A stretch of DNA of 36,818 bases from Bdellovibrionales bacterium (GTDB taxonomy: Bacteria; Bdellovibrionota; UBA1018; CAIMNF01): NCBI GenBank assembly GCA_947462765.1, contig CANHQK010000019.1, positions 1 through 36,818 on the forward strand, written 5' to 3'. The first letter of the stretch is position 1. Each line of letters starts with the position of its first letter. The notes below the pieces were generated by a model that saw only the letters and a list, made by a program, of their open reading frames with translations, was not told the origin of the DNA and did not search any database. A program made the translations under genes and the position numbers. Below, piece by piece: positions 24,511 to 33,072 of this stretch.

Positions 24511-25392
24511 TGCCCTCGTTTAAAGTGCGACTCTCATAAAAACCGGGGTCCGGAAAGCGGATCCGTGATCGCAAATGGTACATTCTTCCGCGCATGCGAT
24601 AGCCGACGAATCAGAAGATTTATTTGCCGTTCCTGTGGACTCAATTTTTCACAAAGCACAGGCTCTCCACGCTACCGACAAAAAAAGAGACGTATTGTTG
24701 AGCCGCTCTATCGACTCATGGCCTCTACAGTATCCCAAAGGCGAGCCGCACGCCTATTGGGTGTCGATAAGAAAACCGTAGTTCGCTACTTCAAGTTCAT
24801 TTCAAATGAATGTAGGAAGCGCGAAGATCAGCGAATCTCCTCCTACAGGACGGATCGTTTGAAGAGAATACAATTCGATGACCTCGAAACCCTCGAACAC
24901 ACCAAACTGAAACCCCTGAGTGTGGCGCTGGCTGTTGAACCAAACACTCGAAAAATCATCGGTTTTCAGGTATCCCGTATGCCGGCAAAGGGGCTACTCG
25001 CAAAAAAATCCAGGCACAAGTACGGTCCCCGTAAGGACGAGCGAAAGATGGGCTGGAATCGTCTGCTAAAGCGGCTCGTTCCATTGGTCGCCCCAGATGC
25101 GGAATTCCTATCAGACCAAAATCCGCATTACCCTCAAGTACTGAAAATGCACTTCCCTCGGGCTCACCATGAAACCACCCCCGGAGGTCGGGGTGCAATC
25201 ACGGGTCAGGGAGAGCTGAAGAAGCTCGCCTTTGATCCACTATTCGCACTCAATCACACCTGCGCAATGATGCGAGCGAACATGAATCGCCTACTCAGAA
25301 GAACCTGGTGTACGACAAAAACGATCCAGGGCCTAAAGGATCATCTGGCTATTTATGTTGACTATCACAATCGGATTCTCACCCCCGAGTGA
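24499..25392 (+). CDS. IS transposase (zinc-ribbon, HTH, DDE type)
   Basis: This 297-residue protein has an N-terminal Cys cluster (Cys5, Cys10, then Cys43 and Cys46 in FICRSC), a helix-turn-helix at about 78-100 (SQRRAARLLGVDKKTVVRYF) and a DDE-like catalytic part. Candidate acidic residues are Asp127/Asp128 (QFDDLET), Asp206 (LSDQNPHY) and Glu239 (GQGELKK). The C-terminal NHTCAMMRANMNRLLRRTW and DHLAIYVDYHN blocks are typical of IS1-like single-ORF transposases. The ATG at 24499 follows GAGG by 9 nt, both inside a hairpin. A TTG at 24448 would extend the frame but has no ribosome site. The gene appears intact. Its base composition is visibly more AT-rich than that of its neighbours. Confidence 0.82.
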   Translation: MKPGCPRLKCDSHKNRGPESGSVIANGTFFRACDSRRIRRFICRSCGLNFSQSTGSPRYRQKKRRIVEPLYRLMASTVSQRRAARLLGVDKKTVVRYFKFISNECRKREDQRISSYRTDRLKRIQFDDLETLEHTKLKPLSVALAVEPNTRKIIGFQVSRMPAKGLLAKKSRHKYGPRKDERKMGWNRLLKRLVPLVAPDAEFLSDQNPHYPQVLKMHFPRAHHETTPGGRGAITGQGELKKLAFDPLFALNHTCAMMRANMNRLLRRTWCTTKTIQGLKDHLAIYVDYHNRILTPE

Positions 25393-25403
25393 AGTGAAAT
25401 CCA

Positions 25404-25421
25404 CAGCGAAAGGGGTCAGTT
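25404..25421 (-). repeat. IS right terminal inverted repeat
   Basis: Reverse complement AACTGACCCCTTTCGCTG, 17 of 18 matching the left repeat. The TGA inside it (25418-25416 on the minus strand) is the stop codon of the S41 peptidase gene. Confidence 0.85.
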
Positions 25422-27245
25422 TGCGGTCACCAACATCGCGGCACCCTTCTGCACCGCCCCCTTGTACTTCTCCCTCGCCATCCCAAACGTCTTCAGCTCC
25501 ACCGTCGGACGGATCCCGAAGTTCTCGATATAACCCTGAGGATCGACGCTCCTGTCCTTGCGTACGATCAGCGACTCTGTCTGACGCAAATCCAAGTGGC
25601 TATTCGGAGCCTGGTTGTAGCTCACCACATTCCCACCGGCCCCCATCGTGCGCTGGCCGATCACCGTGGCCATCCCGTTATCCTGCAGCATCGCCGCAAA
25701 AATGTCGCACATCGAGGCACACATCTCGTTCACGAGCAAAACGATCTTGAACCCATCCTCGACCGCCGTATTCGGGCTGATCGAGAACGGGGCCAGCACC
25801 TCGGCCGATACCGGAGCTGACAACCTCAATCCGGCACGTCTCTGGGATTCGAAATCCTCCAAGGTTCTCCGGGAGATTTCCCGTTCCGAGTCATTGCTCG
25901 CATTCATCGACTCCGATTCGAACTGATCCAACCAGCTGTCCGAGAGACGGAACTGCATCTTCGGCATCTCGATCCGGGTCGAGGAGAGCGCCTGAGCCAT
26001 CTTCATCCCGAGCACCAAAGAGCCCCCGCCATTGTTGATCGTGTCCAGAATCAGTCGCTCGACACCGAGGGACTGCATGGCCTTCAGAGTCGCTTTGAAT
26101 TCCGAAATCACCGTGCTCTCCTCTTGCTGGGGAGAAAAAGTGTCGATCAGGATATATCCGACGAGCTCTTTTTTCTTGGTCGGTTTACCGGTCGAATCGA
26201 GCGGGCGAACCGGAGCCACATAAGCGGGATAGGTTTTCGCCACATCGATCGAGACAGCGTTCTCAAGGACAAACCGGCGTTTCGAAAGCGCCTCGAGAGG
26301 AGAGGCATCTGCCGCGGCCCCGACCTTACTCTCTACCGGGCTCCAGGTCTCGATCCCATCGATAAACCGGAATCCGTCTGCAAAGGTTTTTCGGACCCCG
26401 CGCAGAACACTCTGAAGGCGATCGATCGGCATTTCCGCCCGTCCATCGAACCCCATGAACCTGAACGAAAACACTCCCGATTCCGCCCGGTCATCCGACA
26501 CCATCATGAAATTGCCGCTCTTCTTATCCTGAGCGGCCTTGGCCTTGTCCTGTTCCAGACGGAACTGGTACAGATCGCGAACCACCCACGGAAGCGTGAC
26601 CTCGAAACTCTTTCCGTCTCTCTCCACGGTCAGGACCGCGTCCTTTCCTTCCGGTAATCCATTCTGGGTCGAGATCCGGGTGAACAGCTTGTTCATGTGA
26701 AACGTGATATTGGCTTCCTCGTTTCCGAGGTCCCGGAGCGGTACCAGGACGGACTCGATCTGCTCGCGCAGCGTCTTCCCGTCCAATTTGCGGATCTTGT
26801 CTCCGACCTTCACAGGATACTCGGACTTCGGGTCAATGGTCGGGAGCAACTGGCTCACCATGAGATCATCCCCATCGCGATACCCGCCGAAGCCCAAAAA
26901 CGCCACCTGCGCCCGGTTCGGCAAAGAGGCGTTGGTGAGCGCAGCGGAGGTGTGAGCGTCCTTGAAGCGCGCGACAAACTTCATCATCAAAGCATAGAAC
27001 TCGTCATTGTCGCGGGTGAGCGCCGCCGCTTCGTTGGTCTCGCGCTTCAACTGCCCGTAGTCAAAGCCATGGAGTCTCTGCTTCATCTCAAGGGGGGCGT
27101 AGTTCTCACCAAACTGTGAATAGATCCAAGCCAGGTCAGCCAACTTCTCGTCAGTGGTCAAGGTCCGGCGAGGCACAGGATCGCAAGCGGTCAGGGTCAG
27201 AAATACAGTCACGAGAACAGAAACAAGAATGATCAGGCGCTTCAT
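25416..27245 (-). CDS. S41-family peptidase lipoprotein
   Basis: This 609-residue protein has a lipoprotein signal with lipobox LTAC (Cys21). Its C-terminal S41 peptidase domain has the nucleophile region VNEMCASMCDIFAAM (Ser511) and the later GQRTMGAGGNV loop. A PDZ-like segment appears at about residues 125-165 (VKVGDKIRKLDGKTLREQIESV). S41 enzymes (C-terminal processing or tricorn-like) cut envelope or imported proteins. The ATG at 27245 is chosen over an extension to 27398, which overlaps the fabF start. The last codon and stop fall inside the IS inverted repeat, so the native C-terminus may have been altered by the insertion. The gene lies between acpP and fabF on the opposite strand. 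Confidence 0.83.
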   Translation of the reverse strand: MKRLIILVSVLVTVFLTLTACDPVPRRTLTTDEKLADLAWIYSQFGENYAPLEMKQRLHGFDYGQLKRETNEAAALTRDNDEFYALMMKFVARFKDAHTSAALTNASLPNRAQVAFLGFGGYRDGDDLMVSQLLPTIDPKSEYPVKVGDKIRKLDGKTLREQIESVLVPLRDLGNEEANITFHMNKLFTRISTQNGLPEGKDAVLTVERDGKSFEVTLPWVVRDLYQFRLEQDKAKAAQDKKSGNFMMVSDDRAESGVFSFRFMGFDGRAEMPIDRLQSVLRGVRKTFADGFRFIDGIETWSPVESKVGAAADASPLEALSKRRFVLENAVSIDVAKTYPAYVAPVRPLDSTGKPTKKKELVGYILIDTFSPQQEESTVISEFKATLKAMQSLGVERLILDTINNGGGSLVLGMKMAQALSSTRIEMPKMQFRLSDSWLDQFESESMNASNDSEREISRRTLEDFESQRRAGLRLSAPVSAEVLAPFSISPNTAVEDGFKIVLLVNEMCASMCDIFAAMLQDNGMATVIGQRTMGAGGNVVSYNQAPNSHLDLRQTESLIVRKDRSVDPQGYIENFGIRPTVELKTFGMAREKYKGAVQKGAAMLVTAN

Positions 27246-27276
27246 GGCGCAGGACGCTACCCCGCTAGCGTGCCTT

Positions 27277-27304
27277 TGTATAGGCAATTTGAGAGGCGCG
27301 TCAC
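27277..27304 (-). promoter_or_regulatory. Putative promoter of the S41 peptidase gene
   Basis: On the minus strand GTGACG (27304-27299, 4 of 6 to -35) and TATACA (27282-27277, 4 of 6 to -10) are 16 nt apart. The predicted leader to the ATG at 27245 is about 25 nt. Moderate match only. Confidence 0.4.
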
Positions 27305-27355
27305 CCATTTCGCTAACGCACCACACCAAGCAACGAATCCCGCAATGCTTTCCTG

Positions 27356-27384
27356 TTTCCCTTTCGGGGCCGGTTTGGTTAAAT
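27356..27384 (+). promoter_or_regulatory. Putative promoter of the fabF operon
   Basis: TTTCCC (27356-27361, 3 of 6 to -35) and TTAAAT (27379-27384, 4 of 6 to -10) are 17 nt apart, and the fabF ATG begins 7 nt after the -10. The match is weak, but fabF needs a new promoter because the IS and S41 gene separate it from fabD-fabG-acpP. No Shine-Dalgarno sequence is seen. Confidence 0.35.
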
Positions 27385-27391
27385 TCCGGGC

Positions 27392-28714
27392 ATGTCACGT
27401 TATGGAAGCCACCGCGTTGCCGTCACCGGCATCGGAATCGTGAGTCCGGTCGGACTGACCCGGGAGAGTAGTTGGAATGCCGTCATCGAAGGCCGTTCGG
27501 GAATCGCGCCTATCACTCTGTTCGATCCGCAGGATTGCTCCTGTCGAATCGCCGGCGAGGTGAAGGGCTTCGATCCCACCTCGGCCCTGCCCCACCCCCT
27601 CCACCCGAGAGGGCCTGACCATGCCCCCCTCACCCAAGCCGTTTCTCCGAAAGAAATGAAACGAATGGACCGGTTCATCCACTTGGCTCTGGTCGCAGGA
27701 CTCGAAGCCTATGCGGATTCCGGGCTCGATTCGGCAAGAGACCGCATCTCGCCTGAGGACATCGGTATCAACATCGGTGTCGGAATGGGAGGGCTTCCAG
27801 GAATCGAAGAAACCCACGATACTTATCGCGACAAGGGCATTCGCCGAATCTCCCCGTTTTTCATTCCACAAGTGATTCCGAACCTGGCGGCCGGGCAACT
27901 CTCCATTTTGCTCGACACCCGCAACATCAACACCTGCTCGGTATCCGCCTGCGCTTCAAGCGCTCATTCCATCGGGGAGTCCTTCCGGGCGATTCAAAGG
28001 GGCGAAGCGAAGGTCATGCTGGCCGGAGGAGCCGAAGCCGTGGTGTGCGCACTCGGTATCGGAGGTTTTGCCTCGATGCGCGCCCTTTCGACCCGCAACG
28101 AGGAGCCCGCGAAAGCATCGCGACCCTTCGACACCGCTCGGGACGGATTTGTCATGGGTGAAGGCGCAGCGATCCTCGTCCTCGAAGAACTCGAATGCGC
28201 CCGGGCCCGAGCGGCGCGGATTTACGCCGAGATCGCCGGTTACGGAGCGACGGCTGACGCCTATCACATCACCGCTCCACTTGAAGACGGAGCCGGCGGC
28301 TACCGTGCCATGAAACTCGCTCTCGAAGATGCCGGATTGAATCCAGGATCCGTTTCCTATGTGAACGCCCACGGTACCTCCACTCCGCTCGGGGATGTTC
28401 AAGAGGCTTTGGCCGTAAAGCGACTTTTTCCGGAATCGAAAGACCTCCATGTGAGTTCGACGAAGTCCATGACCGGACACCTTCTCGGTGCGGCCGGAGC
28501 GATCGAGGCTGCTTTTTCGATCCTGGCGATTCGGGATTCGGTGATTCCACCCACCATCAATCTCGACAACCTGGATCCGAAGTGCGCTGAAACCGGTCTT
28601 GATTTCACCGCTCATACCGCCGTCCGGAAACCCGTGACTGCGGCCATGAGCAACAGTTTCGGATTCGGCGGAACCAATGTATCCCTGGTCTTCAAGAAGG
28701 CGGGGACTCCATGA
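27392..28714 (+). CDS. fabF: 3-oxoacyl-ACP synthase II
   Basis: This 440-residue condensing enzyme has the Cys-His-His triad of KAS I/II: Cys187 (SVSACASSAH), His in NAHGTSTPLGD and His in SMTGHLLGAAGA. It also has the GFGGTNVSL end block. It elongates acyl-ACP with malonyl-ACP. It is longer than usual FabF (about 410-415), partly because of a Pro/His-rich insert at about 63-86 (PTSALPHPLHPRGPDHAPL) before the conserved KRMDRF. The ATG has no ribosome site. Its stop overlaps the rpiB ATG (ATGA), and it heads a four-gene translationally coupled operon. It would normally follow acpP directly. Confidence 0.94.
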   Translation: MSRYGSHRVAVTGIGIVSPVGLTRESSWNAVIEGRSGIAPITLFDPQDCSCRIAGEVKGFDPTSALPHPLHPRGPDHAPLTQAVSPKEMKRMDRFIHLALVAGLEAYADSGLDSARDRISPEDIGINIGVGMGGLPGIEETHDTYRDKGIRRISPFFIPQVIPNLAAGQLSILLDTRNINTCSVSACASSAHSIGESFRAIQRGEAKVMLAGGAEAVVCALGIGGFASMRALSTRNEEPAKASRPFDTARDGFVMGEGAAILVLEELECARARAARIYAEIAGYGATADAYHITAPLEDGAGGYRAMKLALEDAGLNPGSVSYVNAHGTSTPLGDVQEALAVKRLFPESKDLHVSSTKSMTGHLLGAAGAIEAAFSILAIRDSVIPPTINLDNLDPKCAETGLDFTAHTAVRKPVTAAMSNSFGFGGTNVSLVFKKAGTP

Positions 28715-29157
28715 ACCTCCTGATCGCATCCGATCACGCCGGATTCGAGCTGAAAGAAGCCTTGAAGAAACGTGCAGGCGCCCTGGGGGTCACCTTCTCG
28801 GATCTCGGAACCCACTCATTGGACAGCGTCGATTATCCCGACTACGCCCACGCGCTCGCCCGTGAGCTCCTCAAAACGGGGGCTTCCGCTTCGCTCGGGA
28901 TCCTCATTTGCGGGAGCGGCGTCGGTGTCAGCATCGCAGCCAACCGTCACCCGGGAATCCGGGCGGTTCTCGCGGAATCACCGGAGATCGCGCGCCTGGG
29001 ACGTGAACACAATCACGCCAATGTGCTCTGCCTCGGTGCCCGCTTCCTCAATCCTGAGGAAGCGATTGAAGTGATCAAAGCTTTTTTAAACGCCACCCCC
29101 GAATCCGGTGAACGTCATGTCCGGCGGGTCCAAAAACTGGGAGAACCCCTGAAATGA
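28711..29157 (+). CDS. rpiB: Ribose-5-phosphate isomerase B
   Basis: This 148-residue protein shows the RpiB/LacAB signatures: N-terminal [12 protein letters not shown], catalytic Cys in [16 protein letters not shown] and [14 protein letters not shown]. It interconverts ribose 5-phosphate and ribulose 5-phosphate in the pentose phosphate pathway. Its length is normal. It has 4-nt overlaps with fabF before it and glyA after it, so the three are translated as one coupled unit. An RpiB-to-GlyA order is frequent in bacteria. Confidence 0.94.
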   Translation: MNLLIASDHAGFELKEALKKRAGALGVTFSDLGTHSLDSVDYPDYAHALARELLKTGASASLGILICGSGVGVSIAANRHPGIRAVLAESPEIARLGREHNHANVLCLGARFLNPEEAIEVIKAFLNATPESGERHVRRVQKLGEPLK

Positions 29158-30428
29158 GCCAAAACCCCAACTTCACAAAGTCACTGAAACATGCCGATCC
29201 TGAGCTCTTTGCCACCATCACGGCCGAGTGTGCACGGGAAGAAGAGGGCCTCGAGCTCATCGCATCCGAAAACTACGCCTCACGCGCGGTCATGGAGGCG
29301 CAAGGATCGATTTTAACCAACAAGTATGCCGAAGGCTATCCCGGTAAGCGCTACTACGGGGGATGCGTGAACGTCGACAAAGCCGAGACCCTCGCAATCG
29401 AGCGGGTGTGCAAGCTATTCGGAGCCGAGGCCGCCAATGTCCAACCCCATTCCGGTTCTAGCGCGAACATGGGAGTTTACCTTTCGCTCCTGCAGCCGGG
29501 AGACACGATTCTCGGGATGAGTCTGTCACACGGCGGCCACCTGACCCATGGCAGCCCGGTGAATTTCTCCGGAAAACTTTTCCGTGCCGTCCACTACGGA
29601 CTGAATCCTGCGAATGACCTCTTGGATTACGATCAAATCCGGGAGATGGCCAAGTTGGAGCGTCCAAAAGTGATCATCGCCGGAGCGAGCGCCTATTCCA
29701 GGATCATCGACTTCAAAGTCTTCGGTGAGATCGCCACCGAGGTCGGAGCCAAATTGGTGGTCGACATGGCGCACATCGCGGGGTTGATCGCGGCCGGACT
29801 CCACCCGAGCCCGATTCCGCATGCCGCCTACACCACTTCGACCACGCACAAAACACTGCGGGGTCCCCGGGGCGGAATCATTCTGTGCTCCCAAGAAAAC
29901 CTGAAAGCGGTCAACTCCCTCATTTTCCCCGGTATCCAAGGGGGACCGCTCATGCATGTGATCGCCGCGAAGGCAGTGGCCTTCGGCGAGGCGCTCACAG
30001 GCGAATTCAGATCCTATCAGGAGCAGGTGATTCGCAATGCGAAGACGCTCGCCGATTCACTGATGAGTCTCGGATTCCGGTTGGTCACCCACGGCACCGA
30101 CAACCATCTGATGCTGATCGACCTTTCTCAGAGCCACACGGGTGAAGTGACAGGAAAAGAAGCCGAAGCCTGGCTGGACCTTGCCGGCATCACTGTGAAC
30201 AAGAATACGGTTCCGAACGAGAAGCGTTCGCCTTTCGTCACGAGCGGAATCCGGGTGGGCACTCCTGCTATGACCACCCGCGGACTCAAGGAGCTTGAAA
30301 TGAGGCAAATCGCGGTTTGGATCCGCGACGCCGTTTTGTCCAAAGGAGATGCCGATACGCTCGCTAAAATCCGTCATCAGGTGAAGGAACTCTGCCTACG
30401 TTTCCCGGTTTACGGAGAGAAAGTATGA
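29154..30428 (+). CDS. glyA: Serine hydroxymethyltransferase
   Basis: This 424-residue PLP enzyme has the Schiff-base Lys233 in [15 protein letters not shown], the substrate region [10 protein letters not shown] near the N-terminus and [15 protein letters not shown]. It converts serine and tetrahydrofolate to glycine and 5,10-methylene-THF, the main one-carbon source. Full length and all key blocks are present. It overlaps rpiB and the acyl-CoA dehydrogenase gene by 4 nt each (ATGA). Confidence 0.96.
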   Translation: MSQNPNFTKSLKHADPELFATITAECAREEEGLELIASENYASRAVMEAQGSILTNKYAEGYPGKRYYGGCVNVDKAETLAIERVCKLFGAEAANVQPHSGSSANMGVYLSLLQPGDTILGMSLSHGGHLTHGSPVNFSGKLFRAVHYGLNPANDLLDYDQIREMAKLERPKVIIAGASAYSRIIDFKVFGEIATEVGAKLVVDMAHIAGLIAAGLHPSPIPHAAYTTSTTHKTLRGPRGGIILCSQENLKAVNSLIFPGIQGGPLMHVIAAKAVAFGEALTGEFRSYQEQVIRNAKTLADSLMSLGFRLVTHGTDNHLMLIDLSQSHTGEVTGKEAEAWLDLAGITVNKNTVPNEKRSPFVTSGIRVGTPAMTTRGLKELEMRQIAVWIRDAVLSKGDADTLAKIRHQVKELCLRFPVYGEKV

Positions 30429-31570
30429 TTTTCGATACAACATTCGAAACCGAGGCCCAAGTCGAGATCCGCCACCTGGCGCGTAAATTCGCGCAGGAAC
30501 GGATCCGTCCGATTGTCGAGCACGACGAAGAAACAGGAACCTTCCGGCGCGATCTCATCCGGGAACTCGGTAGCCTCGGACTCACCGGCATCCCTGCATC
30601 CGAAACCTACGGAGGAGCGGGTCTCGGGTATCAGGAATACATCGGGGCCATCGAAGAGATCGCGGCTGAGAGCGGGGCTTATGCCGTCAGTATCGCCGTC
30701 ACGGGACTTCCTCAAGTCATACTCGAGAAACAAGGGAACGAGAACCAGAAGAAACGGTACATTCCGAAACTCGCCTCGGGCGAGGGAATCGGGTCCTTTG
30801 TTCTTTCAGAGGCCGGGAGCGGCTCCGATGCAGCGAGCCTCCGGACCACTGCTCAACGCCAGGGCGACCATTATATCCTGAACGGAACCAAACTCTGGAT
30901 CACCCAGGCCGACGAGGCTGATGTGTTCATTGCCATGGCCCGCACCGGCGGACCGGGAGCCAAAGGCGTCTCGGCCTTCATCCTTGAAAAAGGAATGAAG
31001 GGCATTCAGATGGGTAAGCGCGAGAAAAAAATGGGCATGAACATCTCCCACACCATGGAAGTGCTCCTGGAGGAGGTTCGCGTCCCCGCTGAAAACCTGA
31101 TCGCCGAAGAAGGTGACGGCATGAAGGTCGCTTTCGCAGCGCTCGACTCGGGCCGGATCACGATTGCAGCCACCGCCCTCGGGCTCGCTCGCTCGGCCAT
31201 CGAATGCGCAACTCGGCACGCCAATTTACGTGAGCAGTTCGGCAAACCCATCCTTGATTTTCAGGGTGTGGGATTCATGCTGGCTGACATGCTGAATGAG
31301 TACCACTCGGCGAAACTCATCGTACAGAAGGCCGCATTTCTGAAAGACCAGGGCCTTCCATTCTCGATCCAGGCCGCTCAAGCCAAAGTGATCGCCACCG
31401 ATATGGCCATGAAGGTCACGACGGACGCCGTACAAATCCTGGGGGGCTCCGGCTACACCCGCGAGTTCCCGGTGGAACGTCTCATGCGAGAAGCGAAGAT
31501 GCTCCAGATTGTCGAGGGCACCAACCAGATCCAGCGATTGGTGATTTCCAGGGCCCTGAAGCACAGCTGA
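30425..31570 (+). CDS. Acyl-CoA dehydrogenase (short-chain/butyryl-CoA type)
   Basis: This 381-residue flavoprotein has the ACAD blocks [56 protein letters not shown] and [18 protein letters not shown]. The Glu of the last block is in the position of the catalytic base of short-chain ACADs. It oxidises an acyl-CoA to a 2,3-enoyl-CoA and passes electrons to ETF. It overlaps glyA by 4 nt. A fatty acid oxidation enzyme coupled to glyA is unusual. It might share a need with the thiolase/CoA-transferase operon, but that is inference. Confidence 0.92.
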   Translation: MIFDTTFETEAQVEIRHLARKFAQERIRPIVEHDEETGTFRRDLIRELGSLGLTGIPASETYGGAGLGYQEYIGAIEEIAAESGAYAVSIAVTGLPQVILEKQGNENQKKRYIPKLASGEGIGSFVLSEAGSGSDAASLRTTAQRQGDHYILNGTKLWITQADEADVFIAMARTGGPGAKGVSAFILEKGMKGIQMGKREKKMGMNISHTMEVLLEEVRVPAENLIAEEGDGMKVAFAALDSGRITIAATALGLARSAIECATRHANLREQFGKPILDFQGVGFMLADMLNEYHSAKLIVQKAAFLKDQGLPFSIQAAQAKVIATDMAMKVTTDAVQILGGSGYTREFPVERLMREAKMLQIVEGTNQIQRLVISRALKHS

Positions 31571-31587
31571 AGCCCCGTGATGGTCTC

Positions 31588-31616
31588 TTTTCATTTTTCA
31601 GGCTTTCGGCTACGAT
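31588..31616 (+). promoter_or_regulatory. Putative promoter of pgi
   Basis: TTTTCA (31588-31593, 4 of 6) and TACGAT (31611-31616, 4 of 6) are exactly 17 nt apart, and the ATG begins 6 nt later. No ribosome site precedes the ATG, so the transcript may be leaderless. Confidence 0.45.
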
Positions 31617-31622
31617 CCGCCC

Positions 31623-32978
31623 ATGTCGATCAGTGCATCCCGTTTTGGAAACTCCCCCCTCCTCCTTGATTGGAGCGGACTTAATACCGAGATTCAACCC
31701 CAGGAGCGTGAGGAGGCCCACAGCAAATGGCTGGCTACCCTGGAAGGGCTTCGTGCCCGGTCCTCCGGATTTTACGATGCGGTGATTGATCCCGAACTTT
31801 CTCAGATCGAGGCTTGCCGGAATCTGGCGGAGCGGTTCAAGGGGGACTCCCGGATCCGCCATTGCCTGTTTATCGGCATCGGCGGGAGCAGTCTCGGACC
31901 TCTCTGTCTGATCGACGCTCTCAAACACCGGACCACCTCAGCAATACAGTTTCACTTTTTCGAAAACCCGGATCCGATCGACTGGCAGTACCGGATCGCC
32001 CGGTTGAAGCCCGAGGAGACCTTGGTGTGCGTGGTGACCAAATCCGGCACCACCTATGAAACGATCTCTATTTTCATGCTTGCCTGGAACTGGCTGGTTC
32101 AAGCTCTCGGCTCACCACGTGCCGCCGCCCAGACTGTCGCGATTACCGATCCCGCCAAAGGGGAGTTGCTAGAATTCGCACGCAAGGAAGGTGTTTCCAC
32201 ACTGGAAATCGCCCCCTCTGTCGGCGGACGCTTCAGCGTATTCACTCCGGTTGGTTTGTTCGCGGCGGCTCTCGCGGGTCTCGATCTGGATGCATTCCTG
32301 CTGGGAGCGAAGAAAATCAGGGATTATTGCGAGCGTGCGACTCTCGAAAAAAATCTTTTTCTGACCTGGGCGGTATCACTCTTGAGGAAGCGTACGAGTC
32401 ACCCCATCCACGTGATGATGCCCTACACGACCCCGCTCCGTCAGGCCGCTGCCTGGTGGGTCCAGCTCTGGTCAGAGAGTCTCGGAAAAGACGGCAAAGG
32501 ATTCACCGCAGTCCCCTCGCTCGGCGCAGTGGATCAACACTCGATGCTCCAACTCCTCCGTGACGGTCCGGCGGACAAGGTGATCTGGTTTGTGAATGTC
32601 CAGGACTTCGGACCCAAGGTTCCGATTCCATCGGTTCATTTCCCGGTCAAAACCTTCGACCTGCTGGAAGGCCAGGAGCTCGGATCCCTGCTCGACACCG
32701 AGTTCAGGGCCATTCAAAAGGTGATGAAAAACCAGGGTCGACCCGCGCTCCAACTTCAGCTCGATTCTCTTTCGGAAGAGGCCCTCGGAGCTTTCTTCTT
32801 CACCCTGTCCGTTCTGACGGCCTACACGGGGCATCTCCTCGGTGTGGATCCTTTCGATCAGCCGGGGGTGGAGGAAGGAAAGGTGTACATCCGCGAAACC
32901 CTCGAACAGATCAAACGGCGGCTGAAGACCGAAGAACCGACGGACGCGGTTCATCGGCTGAGACTCCATCGCGAATGA
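31623..32978 (+). CDS. pgi: Glucose-6-phosphate isomerase
   Basis: This 451-residue enzyme shows sugar-isomerase blocks FIGIGGSSLGPL, CVVTKSGTTYETI, APSVGGRFSVFTPVGL and GKDGKGFTAVPSLGAVDQHS. The length matches the shorter (about 450 aa) bacterial Pgi class and not the 550-residue E. coli type. It interconverts glucose 6-phosphate and fructose 6-phosphate. The ATG at 31623 lacks a ribosome site. The gene is 52 nt after the acyl-CoA dehydrogenase and probably has its own promoter. A long hairpin follows its stop. Confidence 0.94.
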   Translation: MSISASRFGNSPLLLDWSGLNTEIQPQEREEAHSKWLATLEGLRARSSGFYDAVIDPELSQIEACRNLAERFKGDSRIRHCLFIGIGGSSLGPLCLIDALKHRTTSAIQFHFFENPDPIDWQYRIARLKPEETLVCVVTKSGTTYETISIFMLAWNWLVQALGSPRAAAQTVAITDPAKGELLEFARKEGVSTLEIAPSVGGRFSVFTPVGLFAAALAGLDLDAFLLGAKKIRDYCERATLEKNLFLTWAVSLLRKRTSHPIHVMMPYTTPLRQAAAWWVQLWSESLGKDGKGFTAVPSLGAVDQHSMLQLLRDGPADKVIWFVNVQDFGPKVPIPSVHFPVKTFDLLEGQELGSLLDTEFRAIQKVMKNQGRPALQLQLDSLSEEALGAFFFTLSVLTAYTGHLLGVDPFDQPGVEEGKVYIRETLEQIKRRLKTEEPTDAVHRLRLHRE

Positions 32979-32993
32979 GATAACGCATTCCGC

Positions 32994-33025
32994 CAGCCGG
33001 AAAACTGACTGGTTTTTCCCGGCTG
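32994..33025 (+). terminator. Stem-loop after pgi, possible terminator
   Basis: CAGCCGGAAAAC (32994-33005) pairs with GTTTTTCCCGGCTG (33012-33025) around a 6-nt loop with a 2-nt bulge. The stem is strong, but no T-run follows the 3' arm, so it may be an atypical terminator or a processing/stability hairpin. Confidence 0.4.
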
Positions 33026-33072
33026 TAGCTCCTCTTTCATTTGCGTGCGCTTTACTTTAAGATAGTGAGGCC

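Larger units (their letters stand above)
24426..25421 (+). mobile_element. Insertion sequence, about 996 bp, with 18-bp terminal inverted repeats
   Basis: AACTGCCCCCTTTCGCTG at 24426-24443 and the reverse complement of 25404-25421 (AACTGACCCCTTTCGCTG) match at 17 of 18 bases and bracket a single transposase gene. The size and one-gene layout suit a small DDE-type IS. No target-site duplication is seen in the ten or so bases beside each end, so the element is old or has been rearranged since insertion. The left end is 2 nt after the acpP stop. The right end supplies the last codon and stop of the S41 peptidase gene. Confidence 0.85.

Noticed and set aside
24411-25434. Target-site duplication flanking the IS
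   Set aside because: Compared up to about 10 bases on each side of the inverted repeats; no direct repeat was found.
27246-27398. N-terminal extension of the S41 peptidase
   Set aside because: The lipoprotein signal peptide starts at 27245, and the extension overlaps the fabF start and its likely promoter.
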